This document shows positions 1 through 8,734 of a stretch of DNA of 35,567 nt, piece after piece. Position 1 is the first letter of the stretch, and each line of letters starts with the position of its first letter. A model generated the notes under the pieces. The model worked only from the letters and a program-made list of their open reading frames with translations. It did not search any database and had not been told where the DNA came from. The position numbers and the translations under genes are program-made. Location: positions 1 to 35,567 of the forward strand of contig CANGJO010000002.1 of NCBI GenBank assembly GCA_947454285.1, read 5' to 3'. This DNA is from Microbacteriaceae bacterium. GTDB lineage: Bacteria > Actinomycetota > Actinomycetes > Actinomycetales > Microbacteriaceae.

Positions 1-90
1 AAGGTTTTCCTGCTTTCTCCTAGCCACGTTGCAGTAAACAACGAAGACGACGAAACAGAACCAACAGACGATCTACTAGTTCGTCCGTAA
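1..90 (+). CDS. sepF: Cell division protein SepF, C-terminal end (partial)
   Basis: The frame is open from the first base and ends at TAA (88-90), giving the last 29 residues of a protein. It begins KVFLLSP followed by an acidic tail, as at the SepF C-terminus, where the last beta-strand is followed by a short variable tail. SepF bridges FtsZ polymers to the membrane at the division site. The identification rests mostly on context: sepF is the usual gene directly before yggT and divIVA in actinobacteria. The start lies outside the window. The fragment is short, so confidence comes from synteny plus the FLLSP motif. Confidence 0.78.
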   Translation, partial: KVFLLSPSHVAVNNEDDETEPTDDLLVRP

Positions 91-109
91 TTCAGGCTTT
101 TAGATAGAT

Positions 110-397
110 ATGGGTCTGGTTGCAGTAATCCTTTGGTGGCTGCTCCAGGCCTATTTCTTTGCCCTGGTCGCCCGACTTTTCATTGACCTGGCGCTATCGG
201 TTAATCCGGGACTGCGACCAGCGGGCATTCTCTTGCCAATCATTGAAATCATCATGACCATCACCGACCCAGCCCTAAAGCTGGTGCGACGCATAATTCC
301 ACCGATACGCCTAGGCGCAATCCAGCTGGATTTAGGCTGGACGGCCCTTGTTTTCGCCATTTTCTTTCTACAGCGGTTGGTGCTATCGGTCGCCTAG
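110..397 (+). CDS. YggT family membrane protein
   Basis: A 95-residue protein with two hydrophobic segments (about residues 5-28 and 74-94) joined by the family signature region TDPALKLVRRIIPP (52-65). YggT/YlmG proteins are small inner-membrane proteins linked to division or osmotic tolerance; their biochemical role is not settled. It starts 19 bases after the sepF stop and precedes divIVA, the standard actinobacterial order. No convincing Shine-Dalgarno precedes the ATG at 110, so translation may be coupled to sepF. The family call is firm; the function is unknown. Confidence 0.88.
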   Translation: MGLVAVILWWLLQAYFFALVARLFIDLALSVNPGLRPAGILLPIIEIIMTITDPALKLVRRIIPPIRLGAIQLDLGWTALVFAIFFLQRLVLSVA

Positions 398-402
398 GCA
401 CC

Positions 403-436
403 GATTTCAAGGTAACCTTGCCTCTGAGGCTAAATC
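403..436. repeat. Nested palindromes upstream of divIVA
   Basis: Two perfect palindromes with single-base centres sit back to back: CAAGGTAACCTTG (408-420) and GCCTCTGAGGC (420-430, sharing G420). They are flanked by the inverted pair GATTT (403-407) and AAATC (432-436). In RNA this could form a small three-way junction in the yggT-divIVA gap; in DNA either palindrome could be a dimeric operator. TAACCT (413-418) inside the first palindrome also fits an actinobacterial -10 element. The pairing is seen directly; any function is inferred. Confidence 0.5.
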
Positions 437-469
437 CCCACTGGCCAAAGACTATAAAGAGGTAAGAAT

Positions 470-1180
470 ATGCCATTGACTCCAGAAGACGTGGTCAATA
501 AGAGATTCCAGCCAACTAAGTTTCGTGAAGGCTACGACCAAGATGAAGTCGATGATTTTCTCGATGAAATCGTTGTTGAACTTCGCCGTCTAACTCAAGA
601 AAACGAAGACTTGCGTCAGCGCTTGCTGGCATCGGAGTCTCGCATCGCGGAGTTGCAGCGCAGTGGTGCCGGTCTGGTTGCAGAAATCAACAGCCCAACC
701 GCCGAGAGCGCACTTGCACCGGCAATCGCACCTTCTGCGGTGAGTGCTTTCCCTGAGGCAACTCAGGACCCATCAACTCTTGACTCAAACAACACCAACA
801 ACTTGTTGCAGCTTGCTCGCAAGCTTCACGAAGAGCACGTTCGCGAAGGCCTAGCAAAGCGCGATGCTCTGATTGCCGAGGGTCACGCCACCGCAGCGCG
901 TGTTGTACGTGAAGCAGAGGCTCAGCAGCGTGCCGACATGAGCCGCCTAGAGCAAGAGAAGGCTTTGATCGAACACCGCATTCAGGAGCTTCGTAGCTTC
1001 GAGCGCGAATACCGTTTGAAGCTAAAGGCTTACATCGAAAACCAGCTGGCAGACCTGGAAGAGTCAACCGCTGCACCAACCGAGCGACCAACCACAGCAA
1101 TTGAGGGTGGCTTTAACTTTGGTGGTTCAGGTGCCGGTACTCAGGGTTACGATCCAAGCGGATTCAGCTCAAACAACTAA
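470..1180 (+). CDS. divIVA: DivIVA/Wag31 polar growth scaffold
   Basis: The 236-residue protein opens with the DivIVA membrane-binding domain (MPLTPEDVVNKRF, then YDQDEVDDFLDEI at about 22-34). A coiled coil runs to about residue 65, followed by a Pro/Ala/Ser-rich linker (about 68-108), a long second coiled coil (about 112-195) and a Gly/Ser-rich tail. In actinobacteria Wag31 marks the poles and organises tip growth and wall synthesis. A purine-rich GAGG stretch 7-10 bases before the ATG supports the start. It lies between yggT and lspA as expected. The linker and glycine-rich tail are typical of the group. Identity is secure. Confidence 0.95.
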   Translation: MPLTPEDVVNKRFQPTKFREGYDQDEVDDFLDEIVVELRRLTQENEDLRQRLLASESRIAELQRSGAGLVAEINSPTAESALAPAIAPSAVSAFPEATQDPSTLDSNNTNNLLQLARKLHEEHVREGLAKRDALIAEGHATAARVVREAEAQQRADMSRLEQEKALIEHRIQELRSFEREYRLKLKAYIENQLADLEESTAAPTERPTTAIEGGFNFGGSGAGTQGYDPSGFSSNN

Positions 1181-1184
1181 TTAA

Positions 1185-1691
1185 TTGACGAAACGCAATT
1201 CACAGTTCGCACGCCTACTTTGGGTGCTGGGTTGCGCTTGGCTGGTAGTTGCGGCAGATCAATTTGTAAAGAATTTCTTGATTGCGGCTCTTGAGCCAGG
1301 TAAGTCGGTTGATTTTCTTGGCTCGCTGGTTCGACTAACTTTGGTCTTCAACGATTCCGCAGCATTCTCAATTGGCTTTGGTGCAACCTGGATTTTCACA
1401 ATTCTTTCAAGCGTCGCGGCACTCGCACTGATTTGGTACAGCTTCAAGATTCAAACATCAGGCTGGGCTGCAATGGCGGGCGTGCTGCTGGGTGGCATTA
1501 CCGGCAACCTGATTGATCGCCTCGTGCGCGAGCCCGGTTTTGGTATTGGTCACGTAGTTGACTACATTCAGGTTCCGTTCAATTTTCCAATTTTCAACAT
1601 CGCCGACATGGCAATCTTCATCATTTGCACACTCTCGGTGATTCGAATTATGCGCGGCGATCAGATTGGTCGCCAGCGGGTAAGCGCATGA
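1185..1691 (+). CDS. lspA: Lipoprotein signal peptidase II (LspA)
   Basis: A 168-residue integral membrane aspartyl protease that removes the signal peptide from prolipoproteins after diacylglyceryl transfer. Four hydrophobic segments are visible. The catalytic aspartates are D111 in GNLIDR and D141 in FNIADM, and the family motif near residue 56 reads NDSAAF. It starts at TTG (1185), only four bases after the divIVA stop; no ATG near the N-terminus fits better. Its stop overlaps the ATG of the next gene as ATGA (1688-1691), indicating translational coupling. Likely substrates in this window are CtaC and the FKBP lipoprotein. Length is normal. Confidence 0.95.
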   Translation: MTKRNSQFARLLWVLGCAWLVVAADQFVKNFLIAALEPGKSVDFLGSLVRLTLVFNDSAAFSIGFGATWIFTILSSVAALALIWYSFKIQTSGWAAMAGVLLGGITGNLIDRLVREPGFGIGHVVDYIQVPFNFPIFNIADMAIFIICTLSVIRIMRGDQIGRQRVSA

Positions 1692-2611
1692 GTGAACAAA
1701 AACTTCTTCCGGTACCAGACGCACTAGCCGGCGAACGAGCCGATGCTGGCCTGGCCAGGTTGATGGGACTTTCTCGTTCGGTTGCAGCAGATCTACTGAC
1801 CGAAGGTCACGTCCTACAAAACGGCAAGGTAATTGGAAAATCCGATCGACTGATTGACGGCGCAATTCTTGAAGTCACCTTTCCGGAAGTTAAAAACAAT
1901 CTTGAAATAGTTGCCTCAGAAGTTGAAGGCTTCAAGATCGTTTATCAAGATGAAGACATCATCGTGGTTGATAAGCCGGCCGGAGTTGCCGCGCATCCAT
2001 CAGTTGGTTGGGATGGACCAACCGTACCCGGTTGCTTGCTTGCGCTTGGCGTTCAGATTGCAACCAGTGGCGCGCAAGAGCGTCAGGGAATCGTGCAGCG
2101 ACTTGATGTTGGAACCAGCGGTTTGATGACGTTGGCCAAATCAGAAATTGCATACTCGCGACTCAAGCAGGCGTTCCGAGATCGCACGGTGCACAAGGTT
2201 TATCACGCGGTCATCCAGGGACTGGCCGATCCGCTATCGGGTACCTTTGACGCACCAATTGGCAGGCACCCAAAGGCTGAATTCAAATTTGCCGTGATGA
2301 ACGATGGCAAGCACTCGGTGACCCACTACGAAACCATCGAGGCATTCAAGGCTGCTTCATTGGTTGAAATCGTTTTGGAAACCGGAAGAACTCATCAAAT
2401 TCGCGTTCACTTCTCTGCATTCCGCCACCCGTTAGTTGGCGACACAATGTACGGGGCCGATCCAACCCTGGCTACCAAAGTTGGCCTTGATCGCCAATGG
2501 CTACATGCCGTGCGCCTAAGCTTTGAGCACCCAACCAAAGGCCAACAGGTTGAGTTCACCAGCGAATACCCGGCTGAGTTGGTGCACGCGCTAGAGGTTC
2601 TGCGAGGGTAG
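1688..2611 (+). CDS. RluA-family 23S rRNA pseudouridine synthase
   Basis: A 307-residue protein with an N-terminal S4 RNA-binding domain (about 15-75) and a pseudouridine synthase domain. The catalytic aspartate is D140 in QRLDVGTSGLM; the usual His of HRLD is Gln here, as I recall for actinobacterial members. RTHQIRVH follows in the C-terminal half. It is RluD-like and probably modifies 23S rRNA, but the exact site cannot be read from sequence. I chose the ATG at 1688, which overlaps the lspA stop, rather than the upstream in-frame ATG at 1625 that lies well inside lspA. lspA-rluA-dnaE is a conserved order. Confidence 0.92.
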   Translation: MSEQKLLPVPDALAGERADAGLARLMGLSRSVAADLLTEGHVLQNGKVIGKSDRLIDGAILEVTFPEVKNNLEIVASEVEGFKIVYQDEDIIVVDKPAGVAAHPSVGWDGPTVPGCLLALGVQIATSGAQERQGIVQRLDVGTSGLMTLAKSEIAYSRLKQAFRDRTVHKVYHAVIQGLADPLSGTFDAPIGRHPKAEFKFAVMNDGKHSVTHYETIEAFKAASLVEIVLETGRTHQIRVHFSAFRHPLVGDTMYGADPTLATKVGLDRQWLHAVRLSFEHPTKGQQVEFTSEYPAELVHALEVLRG

Positions 2612-2637
2612 TCTGGTCTTCCGCCCAATCTGATTTT

Positions 2638-2643
2638 TAGGTT
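2638..2643 (+). promoter_or_regulatory. Candidate -10 element for dnaE
   Basis: TAGGTT fits the actinobacterial TANNNT -10 consensus. It lies 30 bases before the dnaE ATG, and a GGAAGG Shine-Dalgarno sits between them. No good -35 is visible. dnaE could also be read through from the upstream genes. Confidence 0.35.
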
Positions 2644-2673
2644 CGGTCCCACAGCAACAGGAAGGTCGTCGGC

Positions 2674-5600
2674 ATGTCCGATAACGCAGGTAAGTCCGAC
2701 TCATTCGTCCACCTTCATGTTCACACCGAGTATTCAATGCTCGATGGTGCTGCCAGAGTAAAACCATTGATTGAAGCCGCTGTTGAACAGGGCATGCCCG
2801 CAATTGGAATCAGCGATCACGGCAATAACTTTGGTGCCTTTGACTTTTACAAAACTGCCAAGGCTGCCGGCATTAAGCCGGTTATCGGTATTGAGGCATA
2901 CCTTTCACCGGGCACACCTCGTCAAGATCGCAGTCGCGTTCGCTGGGGTAGCGGTGGCGAAGACGATATTTCTGGTGGTGGAGCGTTTACCCACATGACC
3001 ATGTTCGCCGAGAACACCGATGGCATGTACAACCTATTCCGCATGTCTTCGAAGGCCTGGCTGGATGGTTTCTACTTCAAGCCGCGCATGGACCGCGAAC
3101 TGCTGCAGACCTATGGCAAGGGAATCATTGCCACCACCGGTTGTGCATCCGGCGAAATTCAAACTCGACTGCGACTTGGGCAGTACGCCGAGGCCAAAAA
3201 GGCAGCCGGTGAGTTTCAAGAGATCTTTGGCAAGGAAAACTTCTATGCCGAAATCATGGACCACGGTTTGGATATCGAACGACGCTCGATGTCCGATCTT
3301 CTCAAGCTTGCAAAAGAACTAAACATGCCGCTTTTGGCAACGAATGACTTGCACTACACCCATGCCGGTGACGCGGTTGCTCACGAGGCTTTGTTGTGCG
3401 TGCAGTCCGGTTCAACCCTGGTCGACCCAAACCGTTTCAAGTTTGATTCGCAAGAGTTCTATCTAAAGACACCAGCGCAAATGCGCGAACTTTTTGCAGA
3501 TCACCCAGAGGCTTGTGATAACACGCTTCTGATTGCCGAGCGTTGCAATGTTGAATTCAAAGAGCGTGAACTAATGCCGCGCTTTCCAGTGCCAGAGGGT
3601 TATACCGAGGCGTCTTGGTTTGAAAAAGAAGTTGCCGCCGGAATGGATCGTCGCTACAAAGGAAACATCCCTGAAGCGCAGGCCAAGCAGGTTTCTTATG
3701 AGGTTCAAGTTATTGAGCAGATGGGTTTCCCTGGCTACTTCCTGGTAGTTGCGGACTTCATCGCTTGGGCTCGTGCCCAGGGAATTCGCGTTGGCCCAGG
3801 TCGTGGTTCGGCAGCGGGTTCCATCGTTGCCTATGCACTTGGCATCACCGAGCTTGATCCAATAAAGCACGGCCTAATCTTTGAGCGTTTCCTAAACCCA
3901 GAGCGTATTTCGATGCCAGATATCGATGTTGACTTTGACGATCGTCGTCGCGGCGAAGTTATTCGCTATGTTTCTGAGAAGTACGGCGACGACCGCGTGG
4001 CCCAGATCGTAACCTTCGGAACCATTAAGGCCAAGCAGGCTCTCAAAGATGCCGGGCGCGTTTTGGCAATGCCTTACGCGGTTGGTGAAAAGCTAACCAA
4101 GGCAATGCCACCAATGGTTTTGGGTCGCGACATCGCGCTGAACGACTTGATCGACAAAAAGTCTGAGCGCTTCAAAGAAGCAGCAGATTTCCGCGAGCTA
4201 ATTGAAAATGATGATGACTCGGCAAAGGTGTTTGAACTTGCGCAGGGGTTGGAATCACTGAAGCGTCAATGGGGTGTTCACGCCGCCGGTGTGATCATGT
4301 CGGCGGAACCATTGATTGACGTGATTCCGATCATGAAGCGCGAAGATGACGGCGCGATCATCACCCAGTTTGATCAGCCGCCGTGTGAAAAGTTGGGTCT
4401 GCTAAAGATGGACTTCTTGGGTTTGCGAAACCTAACTGTGCTTGATGACACGCTTGCCAACATTAAGTCCAACCGCGGTGAAACGGTTGTGCTTGAAGAT
4501 CTAGACCTAGATGCAGATCAAGCAACATTTGAGCTGCTTTCTCGTGGAGACACTCTTGGTGTATTTCAGCTTGATGGAAATGCCATGCGTTCGCTTTTGC
4601 GTTTGCTAAAGCCAACCCTCTTCGAACACATCTCAGCGGTAATTGCTTTGTATCGCCCGGGCCCAATGGGTATGAATTCGCACACTAACTACGCGCTTCG
4701 TAAGAACGGCCAACAAGAAGTTGATTCGGTTCACCCTGAGCTATCACAATCACTTTCAGAGGTGCTTGATCCAACCTACGGTCTGATTGTTTATCAAGAG
4801 CAGGTAATGGCTGCAGCACAAAAGGCGGCTGGCTTCACGCTTGGAAAAGCAGACTTGCTTCGCCGTGCGATGGGTAAGAAAGACAAAGACGAACTAGATC
4901 GCCAGTATCAGGGCTTCTCTGAAGGCATGAAGGTCAACGGTTATTCCGACGCGGCGGTAAAGGCGCTTTGGGACACACTGCTTCCTTTCGCCGACTACGC
5001 CTTCAACCGCGCACACAGTGCCGCTTACGGAGTGCTGTCTTATTGGACCGCTTACCTAAAGGCAAACTATCCGGCCGAGTACATGGCCGCGTTGCTGACT
5101 TCAGTTGGTGATTCAAAAGACAAACTCGGAATGTATCTAAGTGAGTGTCGACGCATGGGAATACAGGTGTTGGCTCCAGATGTAAATGAATCGATCGCAG
5201 AATTTAGTGCGGTTGGCAAAGACATTCGTTTTGGTCTTGGAGCGGTTAGAAATGTGGGTCTCAACGTGGTTGAGGGCATTAGAAAAGCTCGCGAGGAAAA
5301 GGAAAAGTTCACCTCGTTCCACGACTTCCTAAGAAAAGTTCCTGCGGTGGTTTGTTCCAAGCGAGTTGTTGAATCGCTGATCAAGGCCGGTGCATTTGAT
5401 TCGCTAGGACACACTCGTCGTTCGCTTGCCGAAATTTCTGAAGAGGCTGTCGAATCTCAAGCGTCACTCAAGAGGAATGAAGCAGTTGGTCAGGTTGACC
5501 TTTTTGGTTCTCTGTTTGACGATGCAATGGCGGATAGTTCTTTCGCAGGTTCCGTTCCAGATCGCCCGGAGTGGCCAAAGAAAGAAAAGCTTGCCTACGA

Positions 5601-6207
5601 ACGTGACATGCTTGGGCTCTACGTTAGTGACCACCCACTTGCTGGTCGTGAAGAACAGTTGTCCAGGTACGCGCAGATAACTATCGGTGAAATTGCATCT
5701 AGCGAAACTTTGCAGGATGGCGAGACGGTAATCATCGCCGGACTTATCACTCAGGTAGCGCACAAGGTTGCCCGTCAATCGGGTAATCCTTACGCTGCCG
5801 TCACGGTCGAAGATTTTGAAGGTGAGATGCAAGTGATGCTGATGGGTAAGACCTATCAGGAATATGCCAAAAATCTAGAAGCGGATCAAGTGGTAATGAT
5901 TCGCGGAAGTATTTCGCAACGAGACGACGGCAATAGCCTGCGTGCCCACTCGGTAGAAACTATCGAAGGCGGTGCCGATTTCATTCGTGGACCGGTAGTG
6001 GTTCGTGTTCCTGAAGCAGAGGCAACTCGCGAGGTGCTCGAAGAACTCGATCGTATCTTGCGCGTCCATGCTGGTACCGAGGAAGTTCACGTGAAGTTGG
6101 TTGGTGAATCTGGGGAGCGCTTATTTAAGCTTCAGCCAAAGGTGCGAATCACAACTGAACTCTACGGTGAACTCAAGGTGCTGCTTGGTTCAAAGTGTTT
6201 GAGCTAG
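2674..6207 (+). CDS. dnaE: DNA polymerase III alpha subunit
   Basis: The 1177-residue replicative polymerase subunit, DnaE1 type. The N-terminal PHP domain begins FVHLHVHTEYSMLDG. The palm carries the three catalytic aspartates: D418 and D420 in PDIDVDF (415-421) and D580 in LLKMDFLGLRNLT. The finger region has YGLIVYQEQVM and ADLLRRAMGKK. A helix-hairpin-helix region and an OB-fold (about 1020-1100) lead to the C-terminal tau/clamp-binding region. Length matches the family. Replication function is established for the family. It is followed by a convergent flavin reductase only nine bases away. Confidence 0.98.
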   Translation: MSDNAGKSDSFVHLHVHTEYSMLDGAARVKPLIEAAVEQGMPAIGISDHGNNFGAFDFYKTAKAAGIKPVIGIEAYLSPGTPRQDRSRVRWGSGGEDDISGGGAFTHMTMFAENTDGMYNLFRMSSKAWLDGFYFKPRMDRELLQTYGKGIIATTGCASGEIQTRLRLGQYAEAKKAAGEFQEIFGKENFYAEIMDHGLDIERRSMSDLLKLAKELNMPLLATNDLHYTHAGDAVAHEALLCVQSGSTLVDPNRFKFDSQEFYLKTPAQMRELFADHPEACDNTLLIAERCNVEFKERELMPRFPVPEGYTEASWFEKEVAAGMDRRYKGNIPEAQAKQVSYEVQVIEQMGFPGYFLVVADFIAWARAQGIRVGPGRGSAAGSIVAYALGITELDPIKHGLIFERFLNPERISMPDIDVDFDDRRRGEVIRYVSEKYGDDRVAQIVTFGTIKAKQALKDAGRVLAMPYAVGEKLTKAMPPMVLGRDIALNDLIDKKSERFKEAADFRELIENDDDSAKVFELAQGLESLKRQWGVHAAGVIMSAEPLIDVIPIMKREDDGAIITQFDQPPCEKLGLLKMDFLGLRNLTVLDDTLANIKSNRGETVVLEDLDLDADQATFELLSRGDTLGVFQLDGNAMRSLLRLLKPTLFEHISAVIALYRPGPMGMNSHTNYALRKNGQQEVDSVHPELSQSLSEVLDPTYGLIVYQEQVMAAAQKAAGFTLGKADLLRRAMGKKDKDELDRQYQGFSEGMKVNGYSDAAVKALWDTLLPFADYAFNRAHSAAYGVLSYWTAYLKANYPAEYMAALLTSVGDSKDKLGMYLSECRRMGIQVLAPDVNESIAEFSAVGKDIRFGLGAVRNVGLNVVEGIRKAREEKEKFTSFHDFLRKVPAVVCSKRVVESLIKAGAFDSLGHTRRSLAEISEEAVESQASLKRNEAVGQVDLFGSLFDDAMADSSFAGSVPDRPEWPKKEKLAYERDMLGLYVSDHPLAGREEQLSRYAQITIGEIASSETLQDGETVIIAGLITQVAHKVARQSGNPYAAVTVEDFEGEMQVMLMGKTYQEYAKNLEADQVVMIRGSISQRDDGNSLRAHSVETIEGGADFIRGPVVVRVPEAEATREVLEELDRILRVHAGTEEVHVKLVGESGERLFKLQPKVRITTELYGELKVLLGSKCLS

Positions 6208-6216
6208 TTAGGCGCC

Positions 6217-6723
6217 TTAGTTAAGCGATTTACCAGGTGCCATGTAATGACGCTGGTAGTAAAGCAAAGCGGGCGCTTCCTTGCCAACCAAGCCTTCAAT
6301 TACGTCAACAATTACTACGGCATTGTTCTCAACGTCGTGAATGTCACGGATCTTGGCAATTAATGCAGATGTGGCGTCAGTGAAAATCGGAAGATCAAAT
6401 GGGCCAACCTTCCAGTCATCTTTTGCAAAACGAAGAGTGTGGTCGGCTGCCATGCGCTGAGCAAGTTCTAGATTGCGCTCACCAAGAGTGTGAATGGCAA
6501 CGTACTTACCTTTTTGCAGGCTTGGCCAGGTGCTTGATCCGCGGGCAACGTTGAACGAGGCCAGTGGCGGATTCGCACCAAGTGAGGTCATTGAAGTTGC
6601 TGTGAATCCGGCCGGCTTGCCTTCGGCGTCCAAAAGTGTGATCACCGATACGCCCGATGCGTGCAATCTAAAGCTGGCGCGCAGAGCCTCAGTTGGCTCT
6701 TTCTCTACTGCGAAATTTTCCAT
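6217..6723 (-). CDS. Flavin reductase-like, FMN-binding protein
   Basis: A 168-residue protein of the flavin reductase-like domain family (split-barrel FMN-binding fold). Visible marks are FRLHASGVSVIT near the N-terminus, GFTATSMTSLGANPPLASFNV (about 39-59), the motif around residue 76 leading to GERNLELAQRM, and a C-terminal LLYYQRHY. Members reduce FMN with NAD(P)H for a partner monooxygenase or act as free FMN-binding oxidoreductases. No partner oxygenase is adjacent, so the substrate is unknown. The ATG at 6723 follows a purine-rich AAAGAG stretch. It converges on dnaE with no intrinsic terminator between them. Confidence 0.85.
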   Translation of the reverse strand: MENFAVEKEPTEALRASFRLHASGVSVITLLDAEGKPAGFTATSMTSLGANPPLASFNVARGSSTWPSLQKGKYVAIHTLGERNLELAQRMAADHTLRFAKDDWKVGPFDLPIFTDATSALIAKIRDIHDVENNAVVIVDVIEGLVGKEAPALLYYQRHYMAPGKSLN

Positions 6724-6814
6724 GACTCTTTTTCTCGAAATGAACTGCTAACTAGGCTACCGGTTGCTAGCCCGGCTCTAGAATTGCAACATAAACCAAT
6801 TTGGAGGATCGGCT

Positions 6815-8137
6815 ATGAGTTCCGCAGTTAACTTGCGAATTGTAGATTTTCGATCCAAAGCCTTTGATTCGATATCTGCAAATCTTGCCGTTCCGCGTGC
6901 CTCGCTGGATATCAGCAAAGCAACCCAGCAAATAATTCCCTTGCTCGAGGATGTTCGGCTCAATGGTGAATCCGCTGTAGTAAAGGTCACCCAGGAGCGC
7001 GACGGCGTTGACCCTAGGCCGCTGAAGGTAACTGCCGATGAAATGGCAAAGGCCCTAGAGAATCTAGATCTAACCCTGCGAAAGGCGATCGAAGAATCGA
7101 TTGAACGAGTATTCAAGGTTTCTCGAGTCAACATGCCTCAGGACTCAGCTATGAAGCTTGCCGATGGTGCAACTGTTCGTCAGCGTTGGCAGCCGGTCGA
7201 ATCGGTTGGCCTTTATGTGCCTGGCGGCAAGGCGGTGTACCCATCTAGCGTGATCATGAATGTGGTTCCGGCTCAGGTTGCCGGAGTCAAGAGATTGGCG
7301 CTTACTTCACCGGCTCAAAAAGAATTTGGCGGTCGACCACACCCAACCGTTCTAGCCACGGCAGCTCTGCTTGGCGTCGAGGACGTTTATTGCATGGGTG
7401 GCCCGGCCGCAATTGCAGCATTTGCCTATGGAATTCCGCAGATTGATCTTGAACCAGTAAGTCTGGTTACTGGACCGGGAAATATTTTTGTAGCGGCGGC
7501 AAAACGTGCATTGCGCGGAACTATCGGTATTGATTCAGAGGCCGGCACCACAGAAATTCTTGTGCTTGCCGACGCTTCAGCAAATGCCAGATTCATTGCC
7601 TATGACCTAGTCAGTCAGGCAGAACACGATGAGGCGGCGGCCTCGGTATTGGTAACTGATTCCGTTGAACTTGCCAATGCAGTAATTAATGAACTAACCG
7701 ATATTGTTTCGGCCACTTCAAGCAGCACCCGAGTGCGAGCCGCTCTAGAAGGCCAGCAGTCAGCAGTGGTTCTGGTTGACGACCTTGAAGCTGGAATTCT
7801 TTTTACTAATTTCTATGCCACAGAGCACCTTGAGCTGCACACGCAAGACAATGAAGCTGTCTTGTCGAAAATCACCAACGCTGGCGCGATTTTTATGGGG
7901 GAGTACTCTCCGGTGAGCCTGGGCGATTACCTAGCCGGGTCAAGTCACGTCTTGCCAACCGGTCAACAGGCTAAGTTTGGTTCCGGTCTTGGCGTGCACA
8001 GTTTCTTGCGCCCGCAACAAGTGATCGATTACGACAAACAGGGTCTTCAGGCGGTTGCCCAGTTGGTTGCGGATTTCTCTGAGGCCGAGGGCCTTCCTGC
8101 TCACGGCGAGGCCGTGACCGCGCGCTTTGACGCATAA
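6815..8137 (+). CDS. hisD: Histidinol dehydrogenase
   Basis: A 440-residue enzyme for the last two steps of histidine synthesis: oxidation of L-histidinol to L-histidine with two NAD+. Zinc ligands by family alignment are Q268 and H271 (SQAEHDE), D371 (LGDYLAGSSH) and H430 (PAHGEA). The catalytic Glu/His pair is E337-H338 (YATEHLELH). GGPAAIAAFAYG and TGPGNIFV also match. A strong GGAGG lies just upstream of the ATG. No other his gene is in the window; hisD followed by nrdR next to dnaE is a familiar actinobacterial order. Complete and of normal length. Confidence 0.97.
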   Translation: MSSAVNLRIVDFRSKAFDSISANLAVPRASLDISKATQQIIPLLEDVRLNGESAVVKVTQERDGVDPRPLKVTADEMAKALENLDLTLRKAIEESIERVFKVSRVNMPQDSAMKLADGATVRQRWQPVESVGLYVPGGKAVYPSSVIMNVVPAQVAGVKRLALTSPAQKEFGGRPHPTVLATAALLGVEDVYCMGGPAAIAAFAYGIPQIDLEPVSLVTGPGNIFVAAAKRALRGTIGIDSEAGTTEILVLADASANARFIAYDLVSQAEHDEAAASVLVTDSVELANAVINELTDIVSATSSSTRVRAALEGQQSAVVLVDDLEAGILFTNFYATEHLELHTQDNEAVLSKITNAGAIFMGEYSPVSLGDYLAGSSHVLPTGQQAKFGSGLGVHSFLRPQQVIDYDKQGLQAVAQLVADFSEAEGLPAHGEAVTARFDA

Positions 8138-8166
8138 ATAACCCAGCAATTACTAGGGGTTGGGCC

Positions 8167-8172
8167 TAGACT
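8167..8172 (+). promoter_or_regulatory. Candidate -10 element for nrdR
   Basis: TAGACT matches TANNNT, 34 bases before the nrdR ATG; an AGGAG Shine-Dalgarno (about 8192-8196) follows. An inverted pair, CCTAGA (8165-8170) and TCTAGG (8189-8194), links the -10 region to the ribosome-binding site. No NrdR-box-like sequence is seen. Confidence 0.35.
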
Positions 8173-8206
8173 TAAAAAACAATCAACATCTAGGAGTGAT
8201 TCCGGA

Positions 8207-8701
8207 ATGTTCTGTCCTTTTTGCCGTTACCCAGACTCTAGAGTCACCGACTCTAGAACTTCGGACGACGGTTCGTCGATTCGTCGTCGTCGCCAGTGCC
8301 CAGAATGCAACATGCGATTCAGCACCACTGAAACCGCCAGCCTCACTGTGGTGAAGCGCAGCGGTGTGACCCAGCCGTTTAGTCGCGATCGCATCGTCGC
8401 CGGTGTTCGCAAGGCATGCCAGGGACGTCCGGTTTCCGAGGCCGACTTGGCGTTACTAGCCCAGACAGTTGAAGAAGCGGTTCGCGCAACCGGTGCTGCA
8501 CAAATCGAATCAAATGACATTGGTTTGGCAATCCTTGAGCCGCTTAGAAAATTGGACGAAGTGGCTTTCATGCGTTTCGCCAGTGTTTATCAGGGTTGGG
8601 AAACCTTGGAAGACTTTGAAGCTGCAATCAACATCCTTAAGGTTGGTCGCGAAGAGCGTGAGTCTTCCGACGCTCAATCTGCGCAAGACCAAAACAACTA
8701 A
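8207..8701 (+). CDS. nrdR: Transcriptional repressor NrdR
   Basis: A 164-residue zinc-ribbon plus ATP-cone regulator of ribonucleotide reductase genes. The zinc ribbon is at the N-terminus (C3, C6, C31, C34) with the basic stretch SIRRRRQ before the second Cys pair. The ATP-cone, which senses ATP/dATP, spans about 47-137. The C-terminal tail is polar and variable. NrdR binds paired NrdR boxes upstream of nrd genes; no nrd gene lies in this window, so its targets are elsewhere. The AGGAG site supports the start. Identity is secure. Confidence 0.97.
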   Translation: MFCPFCRYPDSRVTDSRTSDDGSSIRRRRQCPECNMRFSTTETASLTVVKRSGVTQPFSRDRIVAGVRKACQGRPVSEADLALLAQTVEEAVRATGAAQIESNDIGLAILEPLRKLDEVAFMRFASVYQGWETLEDFEAAINILKVGREERESSDAQSAQDQNN

Positions 8702-8734
8702 CAAAACCGAATTCTTGAATAGGTAAATTACTTT

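Noticed and set aside
687..1100. 137-residue frame antisense to divIVA
   Set aside because: It is a shadow of the divIVA frame, with low-complexity Arg/Leu/Cys-rich translation and no start signal.
6208..6225. AGGCGCCT palindrome at the dnaE/flavin reductase junction as a terminator
   Set aside because: The arms are only four bases per side and no T-run follows on either strand.
6724..6814. Riboswitch or histidine attenuator before hisD
   Set aside because: The gap is short, has no run of His codons in a leader frame, and no T-box or other conserved core.
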